The notes: a model not told the origin generated them from the sequence alone. A stretch of 64,000 nucleotides of DNA from Oceanicaulis alexandrii DSM 11625 (GCF_000420265.1 NZ_ATUP01000001.1:1674001-1738000), one strand, 5' to 3'; shown: positions 36,008 through 46,267, counted from the first letter of the stretch. Numbers and translations are program-made.

Positions 36008-37201
36008 ATGAAACTTTTCACCGATCTTGTGTTGGCCGGCTTTGACGCCTCCACGCCCTATGGGCGCATAGACGCGGGCGTTTTAGTGATTGAGGACGGC
36101 GCTATCATATTCAGCGGCGCGCGATCGGACCTGCCTGATCGCTATGATGAACTGACGCCCGTTTCGCTGGGCGGGCGCCTCGTCACACCCGGCCTGATCG
36201 ATTGTCATACCCACCTGGTCTATGGCGGCAGCCGGGCCCGTGAGTTCGAGCTGCGCCAGTCGGGCGCCAGCTATGCGGACATCGCCAAGGCGGGCGGCGG
36301 CATCGCCTCCACTGTGGCGGCCACGCGAAAGGCCAGCGAAGAGGCGTTGATCGAACAGGCGCTGCCTCGTGTGGACCGTCTGATCGCAGACGGCGTCACC
36401 ACTGTTGAGATCAAATCCGGGTACGGGCTGGATCGCGAGACCGAGCTCAAGCAGCTGCGTGTGGCCCGGCGTCTGGGACAGCTCCGCCAGGTGCGTGTCG
36501 TGACGAGTTTTCTGGGCGCGCACGCCATCCCGAAAGGCATGGAAGCGGACGCCTATATCGATACGGTCTGCATCCCCACGCTCAGAGAGGCCGCCGCCGA
36601 AGGCCTTGTGGACATGGTGGACGGGTTTTGTGAGTCCATCGCCTTTTCGCCCGCCCAGATCGCGCGCGTCTTTGATGTGGCGGTCGAGCTGGGCTTGCCG
36701 ATCAAGCTGCATGCCGAGCAATTGTCTGATCAGGGCGGCGCTGCGCTGGCGGCCCGCTATGGCGCGAAATCCGTCGAACATCTTGAATATATTAGCGATG
36801 AAGATGTGCGGGCGCTGGCTCAGGCGGGCAGCGTCGCCGTGATGCTGCCCGGCGCCTTCTACTTTCTCAAAGAGATTCAGAAACCGCCTATCGACTCTTT
36901 CCGGCGGGCTGGCGTGCCTCTGGCCGTATCGACGGATTCAAATCCCGGCTCCTCGCCCATGACCTCGCTCCTGCTGGCGATGAATATGGCGGCGACCTTG
37001 TTCGGCCTGACCCCGGAAGAAGCCTTGCGGGGGGTGACGGTGAACGCCGCCCAGGCGTTGGGCCAGGACAGGCTGGGCCGGCTGGCGGAGGGCTATCTCG
37101 CCGATTTCGCGGTCTGGGACGTCACCGACCCGGCTGAATTGACTTACCGCATGGGCGACGCTCCGCTGCATGCCCGCTATCTGGGAGGCGAACTGTGCTG
37201 A
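36008..37201 (+). CDS. hutI: Imidazolonepropionase
   Basis: The enzyme hydrolyses imidazolonepropionate to N-formimidoyl-glutamate, step 3 of histidine degradation. At 397 residues from ATG 36008 it has the usual length; the upstream open frame runs through the operator and was not used. Metal and catalytic motifs of the amidohydrolase fold are visible: [51 protein letters not shown], and the C-terminal [11 protein letters not shown]. It is the first gene of the hut operon and overlaps hutH by 7 bases. Confidence 0.96.
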   Translation: MKLFTDLVLAGFDASTPYGRIDAGVLVIEDGAIIFSGARSDLPDRYDELTPVSLGGRLVTPGLIDCHTHLVYGGSRAREFELRQSGASYADIAKAGGGIASTVAATRKASEEALIEQALPRVDRLIADGVTTVEIKSGYGLDRETELKQLRVARRLGQLRQVRVVTSFLGAHAIPKGMEADAYIDTVCIPTLREAAAEGLVDMVDGFCESIAFSPAQIARVFDVAVELGLPIKLHAEQLSDQGGAALAARYGAKSVEHLEYISDEDVRALAQAGSVAVMLPGAFYFLKEIQKPPIDSFRRAGVPLAVSTDSNPGSSPMTSLLLAMNMAATLFGLTPEEALRGVTVNAAQALGQDRLGRLAEGYLADFAVWDVTDPAELTYRMGDAPLHARYLGGELC

Positions 37202-38724
37202 CGCCCGGTTCCGTAACGCTCAATACGCTTGAGCATATCTGGCGCGAAGGCGGCGCTATCCGCCTTGATCCCGCCGCGCGCGACGGCGTACGCCGCTCCG
37301 CCCGTCAGGTTGAGGCCGCTGCGCGCGGCTCTGAGGCTGTTTATGGCGTCAACACCGGCTTCGGCAAGCTGGCTTCGATCCGCATTGCGCCCGAAGACAC
37401 CGCCGCCTTGCAACGCAATCTGATCCTGTCTCATTGCTGCGGGGTGGGCGAAGCGACGCCGGAACCCATCGTGCGCCTGATGATGAGCCTCAAACTCCTA
37501 TCGCTCGGGCGCGGCGCGTCAGGGGTGCGTGAAGACATCGTCGATCTGATTGAAGCCATGTTGGAAAAAGGCGTCCTGCCTGTCGTGCCCGCCCAGGGCT
37601 CCGTGGGGGCGTCAGGCGATCTGGCCCCGCTCGCCCATATGGCCGCCGTGATGATCGGTGAGGGGCAGGCGCGCTATCGCGGAGAGATGTTGTCTGGCGC
37701 CGATGCGCTCACCCAGGCGGGCCTCACTCCTGTCGTGCTGGGTCCCAAGGAAGGGCTGGCGCTGATCAACGGCACCCAGTTTTCAACCGCCTATGCGCTC
37801 GCGGGCCTGTTTGAAGCGCGCCACGCGGCAAGAACGGCGCTGGTGACCTGCGCGCTCAGCATGGATGCGGCCATGGCCTCGACTGCGCCGCTTCTGGAAG
37901 AGATACACGCCCTGCGCGGCCATCCCGGCCAGATCGCAGCCGCGCGCGTGATGCGCGACCTGCTCGAAGACAGCGAGATCCGTCAGTCTCACCGCACTGA
38001 TGATCCACGTGTTCAGGACCCGTACTGCATGCGTTGCCAGCCTCAGGTGGTGGGCGCGGCGCTGGATATGCTCGATAACGCGGCGCGCATGCTGGAGCGC
38101 GAGGCGAATGCGGCGACGGACAACCCGCTGGTGCTCGCTGATGAGGGCGTCATCGTATCGGGCGGGAATTTTCACGCCGAGCCGGTGGCCTTCGCCGCCG
38201 ACATGATTGCTCTGGCGGTGTCGGAAATCGGCGCCATCGCCCAGCGGCGCATTGCGCTTCTGGTTGATCCGACGCTCAGCTTTGACCTGCCGCCTTTCCT
38301 CGCCGCCGATCCGGGTCTCAATTCCGGCCTGATGATCGCTGAAGTGACCAGCGCGGCGCTGATGAGCGAGAACAAGCATCTCGCAAATCCGTGCTCGACG
38401 GATTCAACGCCGACCTCTGCCAATCAGGAGGACCATGTCAGCATGGCCGCCCATGGCGCGCGACGCCTGATGCGGATGACGGCGAACCTCTTTCATATCC
38501 TCGGCATCGAGCTGTTCTGTGCGGCTGAGGGGGTGCGCTTCCGTGCGCCGCTAAAAACCAGCGCGCCGCTCTGCGCCGTGCTGGATGTGTTCAACGCCGA
38601 GATCCGTCCGTTGTTCCAGGACCGGTATCTCGCCCCGGACCTGGAAGCCGCGGCGCGCCTGGTGCGCAACATGGCGATCCTGGACGCGGCAGGCGTCAAG
38701 ACCTCAGACCTGGAGAGTGTGTGA
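37195..38724 (+). CDS. hutH: Histidine ammonia-lyase
   Basis: HutH removes ammonia from L-histidine to give urocanate, step 1 of the pathway and source of the HutC inducer. The 509-residue length is normal. The self-forming MIO cofactor comes from A139-S140-G141 in [28 protein letters not shown] and the [20 protein letters not shown] segment are also conserved. The start is GTG 37195 with GGGAGG in front, inside the hutI stop region, so translation is coupled. Its stop overlaps the hutU start. Confidence 0.97.
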   Translation: MLTPGSVTLNTLEHIWREGGAIRLDPAARDGVRRSARQVEAAARGSEAVYGVNTGFGKLASIRIAPEDTAALQRNLILSHCCGVGEATPEPIVRLMMSLKLLSLGRGASGVREDIVDLIEAMLEKGVLPVVPAQGSVGASGDLAPLAHMAAVMIGEGQARYRGEMLSGADALTQAGLTPVVLGPKEGLALINGTQFSTAYALAGLFEARHAARTALVTCALSMDAAMASTAPLLEEIHALRGHPGQIAAARVMRDLLEDSEIRQSHRTDDPRVQDPYCMRCQPQVVGAALDMLDNAARMLEREANAATDNPLVLADEGVIVSGGNFHAEPVAFAADMIALAVSEIGAIAQRRIALLVDPTLSFDLPPFLAADPGLNSGLMIAEVTSAALMSENKHLANPCSTDSTPTSANQEDHVSMAAHGARRLMRMTANLFHILGIELFCAAEGVRFRAPLKTSAPLCAVLDVFNAEIRPLFQDRYLAPDLEAAARLVRNMAILDAAGVKTSDLESV

Positions 38725-40391
38725 TGACCGATCGCCGCCAGAACGCCCGTGAAGTCCGCCCGCCAGTGGGAACAGAGCTTAACGCAAAATCCTGGCTGAC
38801 GGAGGCTCCGCTCCGTATGCTGATGAATAATCTGCACCCGGATGTGGCCGAGAATCCCGACGAACTTGTGGTCTATGGGGGCATTGGCCGCGCGGCGCGC
38901 GATTGGAACAGCTTTGACAAGATCGTCGAGAGCCTGAAGGCGCTTGAGGATGACGAGACCCTTCTGGTCCAGTCGGGCAAGCCGGTCGGTGTCTTTCGCA
39001 CCCATGAAAACGCGCCGCGGGTGTTGATCGCAAACTCCAACCTGGTGCCGCACTGGGCCAATTGGGACCATTTCAACGCACTCGATAAAAAGGGTCTGGC
39101 CATGTACGGCCAGATGACCGCGGGCTCGTGGATCTATATCGGCGCCCAGGGCATTGTTCAGGGTACGTACGAAACATTTGTCGAGGCTGGACGCCAGCAC
39201 TATGGCGGCGACCTCAAGGGCCGCTGGATCCTGACCGCGGGCCTGGGCGGCATGGGCGGCGCCCAACCGTTGGCGGCTGTGATGGCGGGGGCGAGCTGTC
39301 TCGCGATCGAGTGCGACGAGACCCGCATCGATTTCCGTATGCGCACCGGCTATGTCGATGAAAAAGCGATCTCCGTAGACGAGGCGCTGGCGATGATCGA
39401 CCGCTGGACGAAAGCGGGGGAGGCCAAATCCGTCGGCCTTGTGGGCAACGCTGCCGAGATTGTGCCGGAGCTTTACGCGCGCGGAGTCCGACCGGACATG
39501 CTCACGGACCAGACCAGCGCCCATGACCCGCTCAACGGTTATCTGCCGGCGGGCTGGAGCGTGGCGGACTGGCGTGACGCGCGCGAACGCGATCCCAAAT
39601 CCGTCGAAGCGGCCGCGCGCGCCAGCATGAAAACCCATGTGGAAGCCATGCTCGCCTTCCACGCCGACGGCGTGCCGACACTCGATTATGGCAATAATAT
39701 CCGTCAGGTGGCGTTGGATGAAGGCGTCGCAAACGCCTTCGACTTCCCCGGCTTCGTGCCCGCCTATATCCGTCCGCTCTTTTGCCGGGGCGTTGGGCCG
39801 TTCCGATGGGCGGCGCTGTCGGGCGATCCTGAGGACATCTACAAGACCGACGCCAAGGTCAAAGAGCTGATCCCGGATGATCCGCACCTGCACCAATGGC
39901 TCGATATGGCGCGCGAGCGCATCCAGTTTCAGGGCCTGCCTGCGCGCATCTGCTGGGTGGGACTTGGCCAGCGTCACCGCCTGGGCCTCGCCTTCAACGA
40001 AATGGTGCGCAGTGGCGAGCTGAAAGCGCCGGTGGTGATCGGAAGAGATCATCTCGATTCCGGCTCCGTCGCCTCGCCCAACCGCGAAACCGAAGCGATG
40101 AAAGACGGCTCGGACGCCGTTTCGGACTGGCCGCTCCTCAATGCGCTTTTGAACACCGCCAGCGGCGCGACCTGGGTCAGCCTGCATCATGGCGGCGGGG
40201 TCGGCATGGGCTTCTCCCAGCATTCCGGCATGGTGATCTGTTGCGATGGCTCTGAAGCGGCGGACAAACGCATCGCCAATGTGCTGTGGAATGATCCAGC
40301 CAGCGGCGTGATGCGTCACGCTGACGCCGGATACGAAATTGCGCAGGACTGCGCGCGAGAGCACGGCCTCAATCTGCCAGGCATCCTCTAG
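38724..40391 (+). CDS. hutU: Urocanate hydratase
   Basis: HutU hydrates urocanate to imidazolonepropionate using a tightly bound NAD+, step 2 of the pathway. The 555-residue protein shows the family text [32 protein letters not shown], the NAD-binding [14 protein letters not shown], and the C-terminal [20 protein letters not shown] and [16 protein letters not shown]. The start used is the ATG overlapping the hutH TGA (GTGATGA); a GTG three bases earlier is an alternative. hutG follows after 9 bases. Confidence 0.97.
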   Translation: MTDRRQNAREVRPPVGTELNAKSWLTEAPLRMLMNNLHPDVAENPDELVVYGGIGRAARDWNSFDKIVESLKALEDDETLLVQSGKPVGVFRTHENAPRVLIANSNLVPHWANWDHFNALDKKGLAMYGQMTAGSWIYIGAQGIVQGTYETFVEAGRQHYGGDLKGRWILTAGLGGMGGAQPLAAVMAGASCLAIECDETRIDFRMRTGYVDEKAISVDEALAMIDRWTKAGEAKSVGLVGNAAEIVPELYARGVRPDMLTDQTSAHDPLNGYLPAGWSVADWRDARERDPKSVEAAARASMKTHVEAMLAFHADGVPTLDYGNNIRQVALDEGVANAFDFPGFVPAYIRPLFCRGVGPFRWAALSGDPEDIYKTDAKVKELIPDDPHLHQWLDMARERIQFQGLPARICWVGLGQRHRLGLAFNEMVRSGELKAPVVIGRDHLDSGSVASPNRETEAMKDGSDAVSDWPLLNALLNTASGATWVSLHHGGGVGMGFSQHSGMVICCDGSEAADKRIANVLWNDPASGVMRHADAGYEIAQDCAREHGLNLPGIL

Positions 40392-40400
40392 GAGCAGCGC

Positions 40401-41321
40401 ATGAGCGTCACGCGCACCCAAGCGCCAGAGTGGACGGGTCGGTCGGACCCTGAGGACGGATCCGATGCGATCCGTCTGCATCGGCTCGTGAAACCGGACG
40501 CCAGGCGCGCCGTGATCGGGTTTGCATGCGACGCGGGTGTGAAGCGCAACAAGGGTCGGGTCGGCGCCAAGGACGGCCCCGCCGCTCTGAGACAGGCGCT
40601 TGCGAACCTCGCAGCGCCTGAAAAGGCTCTGAGCTTCGCCGATCTGGGTGATGTCAGCGTTGCGGGTGACGCGCTGGAGGCTGGCCAGGAGGCGCTGGCA
40701 AACACGATAGCGGACGCCTTGGCCCGGCATGAACGGCTCGTGGTGCTGGGCGGCGGGCATGAAACCGCTTTCGCGTCTTTCCGGGGGCTGAGAAAAGCGC
40801 ATCCCGACGCCCAGATCGGCATCATCAATCTGGATGCTCATCTGGATCTGCGTCTGCCCGGCGAGGCGGGCGGATCATCGGGCACGCCCTTCGCCCAGAT
40901 CCGCGACCTCGATCCTGCAGGCTTTGACTATCTATGCGTCGGTTATGCCGAAGAGGCGAACACCCAGGCGCTCTTGAAACGCGCGAGAGACTGGGGTGTC
41001 GGGCTGGTGCGCGATCATGATCTGATCGCAGACCCCCTGGCGGCGCATGATGGCGTCGCCGCGCTCATTGCGCGCAATGATCTGATCTATCTGACGATTG
41101 ACATTGATGTTCTCAGCCATTTTCAGGCGCCGGGCGTCAGCGCGCCGGCGGCGCGGGGCGTGCCGCTGTCGACGATCGAGCAGATTATCGCCTTGACCCT
41201 GGAGAAAGCAGGCGACCGCCTGGCGCTTGCCGATCTGGTGGAGCTTTGCCCGGCTCACGACCAGGACGGGGTGACGGCGAAGACCGCCGCTCTGCTGGCG
41301 CGCCGCATATTGATGAGGTGA
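40401..41321 (+). CDS. hutG: Formimidoylglutamase (arginase/agmatinase family)
   Basis: This enzyme hydrolyses N-formimidoyl-L-glutamate to L-glutamate and formamide, the last step of the four-enzyme hut route. The 306-residue protein has the Mn-binding motifs of the ureohydrolase fold: VVLGGGHETAF, INLDAHLDLR and IDIDVLSHFQAPGVS. The N-terminal GFACDAGVKRNKGRVGAKDG matches HutG rather than arginase. AGGAGC precedes the ATG. No hutF gene is present here, consistent with direct hydrolysis rather than the formylglutamate route. Confidence 0.93.
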   Translation: MSVTRTQAPEWTGRSDPEDGSDAIRLHRLVKPDARRAVIGFACDAGVKRNKGRVGAKDGPAALRQALANLAAPEKALSFADLGDVSVAGDALEAGQEALANTIADALARHERLVVLGGGHETAFASFRGLRKAHPDAQIGIINLDAHLDLRLPGEAGGSSGTPFAQIRDLDPAGFDYLCVGYAEEANTQALLKRARDWGVGLVRDHDLIADPLAAHDGVAALIARNDLIYLTIDIDVLSHFQAPGVSAPAARGVPLSTIEQIIALTLEKAGDRLALADLVELCPAHDQDGVTAKTAALLARRILMR

Positions 41322-41408
41322 TCGGACGCAGTTTGCTTGTCCGCCAAAGCTTGCCAGGACTGCGGGCGAAGGTCTCAATAGCCTCAGACAAGTCACAAGA
41401 GCTTGCCC

Positions 41409-42773
41409 ATGAATGTTCGGCGCAATTTGCGGGTGCGCGATATCCGCGGCCTGATCGAGTCCCGTCTGTGGGCGCAGATTCTGGTCGCCATGGTTGTGGG
41501 TGTTGGCGTTGGCTTGCTCTTGTCGCCGCAGACCGAGGGCCCTTTCTCGCTTGAGGCTGGTACAGCCGAAGATGTGGCGGAATGGCTGCGACTGCCCGGT
41601 CAGATCTTCCTGAACGTGATCCAGATGGTGGTGATCCCGCTGATCATCAGCTCGATCATTCTGGGTCTGACATCGGCGGGGGACCCGGCTTTTCTGCGCA
41701 AGGTCGGGTTTCGCATCGCGCCGTATTTTGTCGGAACGACCACCTTGGCGGTGCTTTTGGGCGCCGCAGTGGCGAGCTTGATCAAGCCGGGCCGGTTCAT
41801 CGACGGGGCAAACTTTACTGACGCCGCTATGGCCGAAGCCGCCGGGTCCGTGGACGCGCTGATGACCGAACCCGCCGAAGTGCTGTCCGCGCCCGCCCAG
41901 ATCGCCAATCTGGTGCCCGCCAGCATTGATAACGCCATGCTGACTGGCAACATGCTGCAGATCGTGGTCTATGCCTTGTTCATTGGCGTGGCGATGTCGA
42001 TCATCGGCCCGGACAGGTCCGAACCGCTCAGCCGACTGCTGCAGACGGTCCAGGAAGTGGCGATGAAGATCATCGGCTGGGCCATGCGGCTGGCGCCCAT
42101 CGCCGTGCTGGGCTTGATCTCTGATTTCGTCATCCGGGCCGGCTTCGACGCCTTGATCGGTTTGTCGGCTTATATCGTCTCGGTGCTGATCGGCCTCGCC
42201 GCCCTACTCACTTGCTATCTTGTGATCGTGCTCGTGCTGGGACGCCGCAATCCGTTTGCGTTCGCCGGCAAGATCGTCGATGCGCAGCTCCTGGCCTTCT
42301 CGACGTCCAGCTCGGCGGCGACCATGCCGCTGTCCCTGCGCGTCGCCGAAGACCGGCTGAAGGTGGCGCCGCCCATTGCGCGCTTCGTCATACCGCTGGG
42401 CGCGACCGTGAATATGGATGGCACCGCGCTGTATCAGGTGGTTGCGGCCCTGTTTATCGCCCAGTTGTTCGGCGTGGATCTGAGCGCCGCCCAGTTTGCG
42501 CTTCTGGTGATCACCGTGGTGGGGGCCAGCATCGGCAGCCCGTCCACGCCGGGGGTCGGCATCATCATCCTCGCCACGATTCTGCAAGGTATGGGCATTC
42601 CGGCGGCGGGCGTGGCGATCTTGCTGGGCGTGGACCGGATCCTCGACATGTGCCGGACGGCGGTGAACGTCACGGGCGATCTCACCGCCTGTGTGGTGAT
42701 GGATCGCTGGCTTGAGGATGTGAAGGCGGATCCGCTGACGACGCCTGAACTCACGGACCCGCCAGCGTCATAA
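41409..42773 (+). CDS. Dicarboxylate/amino acid:cation symporter (DAACS family)
   Basis: The protein of about 454 residues resembles GltP/DctA transporters. Features are LWAQILVAMVVGVGVGLLLS near the N-terminus, the hairpin text FSTSSSAATMPLSLRVAE, FVIPLGATVNMDGTALYQ, the substrate region ASIGSPSTPGVGIIIL, and RILDMCRTAVNVTGDLTACV. These identify a sodium- or proton-coupled carrier for acidic amino acids or C4-dicarboxylates. It lies 87 bases after hutG on the same strand, so it may handle glutamate made by the hut pathway; this is inference. Its end overlaps the convergent acetyltransferase gene by 6 bases. Confidence 0.93.
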   Translation: MNVRRNLRVRDIRGLIESRLWAQILVAMVVGVGVGLLLSPQTEGPFSLEAGTAEDVAEWLRLPGQIFLNVIQMVVIPLIISSIILGLTSAGDPAFLRKVGFRIAPYFVGTTTLAVLLGAAVASLIKPGRFIDGANFTDAAMAEAAGSVDALMTEPAEVLSAPAQIANLVPASIDNAMLTGNMLQIVVYALFIGVAMSIIGPDRSEPLSRLLQTVQEVAMKIIGWAMRLAPIAVLGLISDFVIRAGFDALIGLSAYIVSVLIGLAALLTCYLVIVLVLGRRNPFAFAGKIVDAQLLAFSTSSSAATMPLSLRVAEDRLKVAPPIARFVIPLGATVNMDGTALYQVVAALFIAQLFGVDLSAAQFALLVITVVGASIGSPSTPGVGIIILATILQGMGIPAAGVAILLGVDRILDMCRTAVNVTGDLTACVVMDRWLEDVKADPLTTPELTDPPAS

Positions 42774-43232
42774 GGCGAGCTTCAGCCCTTCATGACTGTC
42801 TGTGAAGCCCAGCGTCTCGTAAAATCTCAAAGCGTCGGTGCGCGCCTTGTCAGACGTCAGCTGCACCAGACCGCACTGTCTCAGGCGGCATTGCTCGATC
42901 GCCCACTCAAACATCTTGCGGCCCAGCCCGTCACCGCGCCGACGCCGGGCGATGCGAACGCTTTCAATCTGACCGCGCCACATCCCGAGGCGCGACAGGC
43001 CGGGGATGAAGCTGATCTGCAAGCATCCCGCAACGCCCGCGTCATCTTCCAGAATGGCGAGGAGCTGGTTGGGGTCAGACTGGATGGCGTCAAACGCGGA
43101 CAGATAGGCCGGATCAGGGGGGGTGCTGACTCGCTCACGGCTCTGCCCGAGGTCGTCGTCGGCGAGCAGGGCGATGATCGCCTCGAGATCGTCGCGACCG
43201 GCACGCCGAAAGGTGAGGGCATTAGACGTCAT
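42768..43232 (-). CDS. GNAT-family N-acetyltransferase
   Basis: The 154-residue protein has the acetyl-CoA-binding core RIARRRRGDGLGRKMFEWAI and a C-terminal ALRFYETLGFTDSHEGLKL. The start MTSNALTFRRAGRDD at 43232 overlaps the TetR stop codon (ATGA) and has AAGGA upstream. The longer open frame would run through the TetR gene and was rejected. The acceptor is unknown. Coupling with the TetR gene suggests shared regulation. Confidence 0.9.
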   Translation of the reverse strand: MTSNALTFRRAGRDDLEAIIALLADDDLGQSRERVSTPPDPAYLSAFDAIQSDPNQLLAILEDDAGVAGCLQISFIPGLSRLGMWRGQIESVRIARRRRGDGLGRKMFEWAIEQCRLRQCGLVQLTSDKARTDALRFYETLGFTDSHEGLKLAL

Positions 43233-43825
43233 GATGCTGTTTCCTTGGAGCAAAGATAGTTTCGCGTCAGCGCTTTCATGTGATGCAGATACTGGGTTTG
43301 AGACCAGCCGCAGCTTTGGATCAGCGCTTCCCAATTGCGCACGGACAATAAGGCCCAAAGCAGATCCGCCGCCGTTTGGGCGTCCAGTTCAGGGCGCAAA
43401 TCGCCATCTGCTGCGAGGGCGTGGATCGCCGCGTCGCAGCCCTGACGCATGGCGGTCATCCGATCACTCCAGGCCAGGTCCGCCGCCTCATCACTGGGCG
43501 CCATCGCCATCAGGGCGCGCGCCACGGGATAGATGATCGGAATATAGCCGCCCCACGCTTCGATATAGGCGCCCAGCCTTTCAAGGCCGGACGTTGCGGC
43601 GCGGCTGGGCGCAAGCCGGCCCGCCACATCCTCGACCTCGTCAATATGACGGGTCAGGGCGATCAGAAGCTCCGCACGCGTCTTGAAGTGCAGATACACC
43701 GCCTGCCGGCTCAGCCCGGCGGCTTTGGCGATATCGCTCATCCGGGTCGAAGCGCCAGTGTCGCTGACCAACAGCGTGTGGCACGCGTTCAGGATCCTGG
43801 TGCGGGTGTCGGCTGTGGCGGCCAT
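43229..43825 (-). CDS. TetR-family transcriptional regulator
   Basis: The 198-residue protein has an N-terminal TetR helix-turn-helix (STRMSDIAKAAGLSRQAVYL followed by HFKTRAELL) and a helical ligand domain. It is divergent from an NmrA-like oxidoreductase gene. The 122 bases between them hold two clear inverted repeats, so it probably represses both itself and that gene. The downstream GNAT gene is translationally coupled. Confidence 0.92.
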   Translation of the reverse strand: MAATADTRTRILNACHTLLVSDTGASTRMSDIAKAAGLSRQAVYLHFKTRAELLIALTRHIDEVEDVAGRLAPSRAATSGLERLGAYIEAWGGYIPIIYPVARALMAMAPSDEAADLAWSDRMTAMRQGCDAAIHALAADGDLRPELDAQTAADLLWALLSVRNWEALIQSCGWSQTQYLHHMKALTRNYLCSKETAS

Positions 43826-43870
43826 TGCGGGGTCTCCGAGCGCAAAAAGTCGGACGCACCATCGATTACG

Positions 43871-43929
43871 CTTGACACCGTGTCAAGAGGCGCCTACTTG
43901 ACACCATGTAAACTTTACATCGCGTCAAG
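43871..43929. promoter_or_regulatory. Two operator palindromes between divergent TetR and NmrA-like genes
   Basis: CTTGACACCGTGTCAAG (43871-43887) is a perfect palindrome around one central base. Ten bases on, CTTGACACCATGTAAA (43897-43912) and TTTACATCGCGTCAAG (43914-43929) form a second inverted repeat, with 14 of 16 positions matching. Both begin CTTGACAC and so also contain TTGACA, a potential -35 element. They lie 19 to 76 bases from the NmrA-like start and are probable TetR operators. Confidence 0.85.
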
Positions 43930-43947
43930 TGGCGCAAGGAGCATGAC

Positions 43948-44817
43948 ATGGCTATTTTCAACGCAGTCCGCCGTGCGTTCACGCGCACCTCCCCTATTCT
44001 GATCACGGGCGCGACCGGAAAGACCGGCGGCCGCGTGGCGCAAGTGCTGGCCGAGCAGGGCCATCCGATCCGTCTGGGCTCGCGGCGGGCGGACATTCCC
44101 TTTGACTGGAACCAGCCGGACACCTGGTCGGCGGCGCTGGACGGCGTGAAAGCCGTCTACATTGCGTACGCGCCTGATCTGGCGGTCCCGGGCGCAGTCT
44201 CGACGATCACCCGCTTTGTGGACGCCGCCGCAAAGCAGGGCGTGCAACGCCTGGTCCTGTTGTCAGGCCGCGGCGAAGCCGAAGCGCAGGCCTGTGAGCG
44301 GATCGTGCTCAATAGCGGGCTGGAAGCGAGTGTGGTGCGCGCCAGCTGGTTCAATCAGAACTTCTCCGAAGGCGCCTTCGTGGACATGGTGCGCGCCGGT
44401 CAGATCACGTTGCCGGCAGGCGATACGCCTGAGCCGTTCGTGGACGCCGATGACATCGCCGAAGTGGCGGTTGCAGCGCTGACCCAGCCCGGTCATGACG
44501 GCGAGATCTATGAAGTCACCGGCCCGCGTTTGATGACGTTCAAGGATGTGGCCGCAGCGCTGTCAGAGGCTGCTGGCCGGACCATAGACTTCGTGGCCAT
44601 CCCGCACGCCGCCTTTCTGGAGGGCGCCAAAGCCGAAGGTGCGCCCGCAGACGTGGTGTGGTTGATGGATTACCTGTTCACCACGGTTTTTGACGGCCGC
44701 AACGCCCATGTCTGCGACGGCGTTCAGCGTGCGCTGGGACGCCCCGCCACGGATTTCGAGACGTACGCCCGAAAGACCGCCGCTCGCGGCGTCTGGCTGG
44801 CGGCGGAACCTGTGTAG
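43948..44817 (+). CDS. NmrA-like NAD(P)-binding oxidoreductase/epimerase-fold protein
   Basis: The 289-residue protein has an N-terminal Rossmann motif (ILITGATGKTGGRVAQVLAE) and the NmrA-like text LVLLSGRGEAEAQACERIVL, VVRASWFNQNFSEGAF and PFVDADDIAEVAVAALTQPG. It lacks a canonical YxxxK pair, as is usual for atypical SDRs of this group. Members act as quinone-type reductases or redox sensors. AAGGAG precedes the ATG. It is controlled by the divergent TetR regulator and followed 19 bases later by a DUF1772 membrane protein, probably one operon. Confidence 0.9.
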   Translation: MAIFNAVRRAFTRTSPILITGATGKTGGRVAQVLAEQGHPIRLGSRRADIPFDWNQPDTWSAALDGVKAVYIAYAPDLAVPGAVSTITRFVDAAAKQGVQRLVLLSGRGEAEAQACERIVLNSGLEASVVRASWFNQNFSEGAFVDMVRAGQITLPAGDTPEPFVDADDIAEVAVAALTQPGHDGEIYEVTGPRLMTFKDVAAALSEAAGRTIDFVAIPHAAFLEGAKAEGAPADVVWLMDYLFTTVFDGRNAHVCDGVQRALGRPATDFETYARKTAARGVWLAAEPV

Positions 44818-44836
44818 AGCGATGCTGGAGGTTGAG

Positions 44837-45307
44837 ATGACGGTATATGTCTTTGCGCTTGCGGGACTGGTTCTGGCGACAGGCCTGACGGCGGGCGTTT
44901 TCCTGGCGTTTTCAGATTTCATCATGCGCGGCCTGTCTCAGGCCGCGCCCGGCGCCGGCGCGGCTGGCATGATCGGTCTGAACCGGACGGTGTTGCGATC
45001 GGTCTTTCTGACCAGCTTTTTCCTCATCATCCCGTTTTCGGCCGGGCTTGTCTGGTGGGCGCCGGAAGAGGCGCCGGAAACCGCCCGCTGGCTCATCGGT
45101 CTGGGCGCCAGCGTTTACGCGGTGCTGGTCTTCGGCGTCACGCTTGTGGCGAATGTGCCGCTTAACAAGGCGCTTGAAGCCAGCGGCGGTGCGGAGGATG
45201 TCTGGGAGCGTTATCGGCGCGTCTGGACCGTCTGGAACCATATCCGCACTCTGGCGACGACATTGAGCTTTGCAGTCTTCCTGACGGCTTTGACGATGCT
45301 GACTTGA
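44837..45307 (+). CDS. DUF1772 (anthrone oxygenase-like) membrane protein
   Basis: The 156-residue protein has four predicted membrane helices (YVFALAGLVLATGLTAGVFL; LTSFFLIIPFSAGLVWW; WLIGLGASVYAVLVFGVTLV; LATTLSFAVFLTALTML). VPLNKALE and WERYRRVWTVWNHIRTLAT are typical of DUF1772. The start at 44837 follows CTGGAGG with correct spacing. Function is unknown; the family includes fungal anthrone oxygenases. Pairing with an NmrA-like protein suggests redox chemistry on an aromatic or quinone. Confidence 0.85.
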   Translation: MTVYVFALAGLVLATGLTAGVFLAFSDFIMRGLSQAAPGAGAAGMIGLNRTVLRSVFLTSFFLIIPFSAGLVWWAPEEAPETARWLIGLGASVYAVLVFGVTLVANVPLNKALEASGGAEDVWERYRRVWTVWNHIRTLATTLSFAVFLTALTMLT

Positions 45308-45373
45308 GTCCAGCATCCGGTGTGGGCGATCATTGATGATCGCCTATGAGTCGCATCAAACAGGGGCCGGGCC

Positions 45374-46267
45374 ATGGACCGTTTTACAACGCTGGAAGTC
45401 TTCCGGCGGGTGGCCGAATGTAACGGCTTCAGCGCGGCGGCGCGGGATCTGGGCGTGTCCAACGCCGCGGTCAGCAAGGCGGTCAAGGAGCTTGAAGCCC
45501 GGCTTGGCGTCCAGTTGATCGTGCGCACCACCCGCTCTCTCAATCTCACCGATGCCGGAGCGGCTTATTATCAACAGGCTTGCCTGGTGCTTGATGCACT
45601 GGGGGAAGCCGATGAGCAGGTGCGCGCCGAAGCCGCGAGCCCGCGCGGGCGGCTGAAGGTGTCCGCGCCGATGTCGATGGGGCTGACGACCCTGTCTGAC
45701 GCCTTGCCAGACTTCTGTCGTCAGTACCCGGACATCCTGCTCGATCTGCATATGAGTGACGAATATGTGGACCTTGTGAGCGGAGGGTTCGATCTGGCGA
45801 TCAGAGGAGGGCTGCTGCAGGATTCCAGCCTGAAAGTACGAAAATTGCTGGACCTGGACCGAATTGTTTGTGCCGCGCCGAGCTATCTGGAAGCTCGGGG
45901 TCGCCCGGCGGTTCCTCAGGACCTCAGTGCGCATGATTGCTTGGTTTTTTCAGGCACAGGCGTGCCGGAAACCTGGCCGCTGTTCAGCGCCGAAGGTATG
46001 CAAGACGTCTTGGTCAAGCCGAGATTGCGGATCAACAATTCGATCGCGCTCAAGATAGCTGCGGTGCAAGGGCTGGGCCTCGCACTTCTGCCTGGTGTCT
46101 ATGTGCGCGAGGAGATGGACAGCGGGACGCTGGTCGATGCTTTGCCGGGGTGGCGCGGTGAAGCGCAGGCGCTATACGCCGTCTATCCCGAACAGCGCGC
46201 GGTCTCTCGCAAGGTGAGGGTCTTCCTCGACTTTCTGGTCGAGCATTTCAGGACACTGCAGGCCTGA
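45374..46267 (+). CDS. LysR-family transcriptional regulator
   Basis: The 297-residue protein has the LysR helix-turn-helix (FRRVAECNGFSAAARDLGVS followed by NAAVSKAVKELEARL) and a periplasmic-binding-like effector domain (RLKVSAPMSMGLTTLSDALP). It belongs to the branch often found beside oxidoreductase genes. Its stop codon is followed immediately by a perfect AT-rich inverted repeat, and the next gene on the same strand encodes a flavodoxin-like reductase that is its probable target. Confidence 0.93.
   Translation: MDRFTTLEVFRRVAECNGFSAAARDLGVSNAAVSKAVKELEARLGVQLIVRTTRSLNLTDAGAAYYQQACLVLDALGEADEQVRAEAASPRGRLKVSAPMSMGLTTLSDALPDFCRQYPDILLDLHMSDEYVDLVSGGFDLAIRGGLLQDSSLKVRKLLDLDRIVCAAPSYLEARGRPAVPQDLSAHDCLVFSGTGVPETWPLFSAEGMQDVLVKPRLRINNSIALKIAAVQGLGLALLPGVYVREEMDSGTLVDALPGWRGEAQALYAVYPEQRAVSRKVRVFLDFLVEHFRTLQA

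Noticed and set aside
38493-40841. Long minus-strand open frame (782 codons) opposite hutH and hutU
   Set aside because: It is antisense to two certain enzymes and runs across gene boundaries. The composition is typical of shadow frames.
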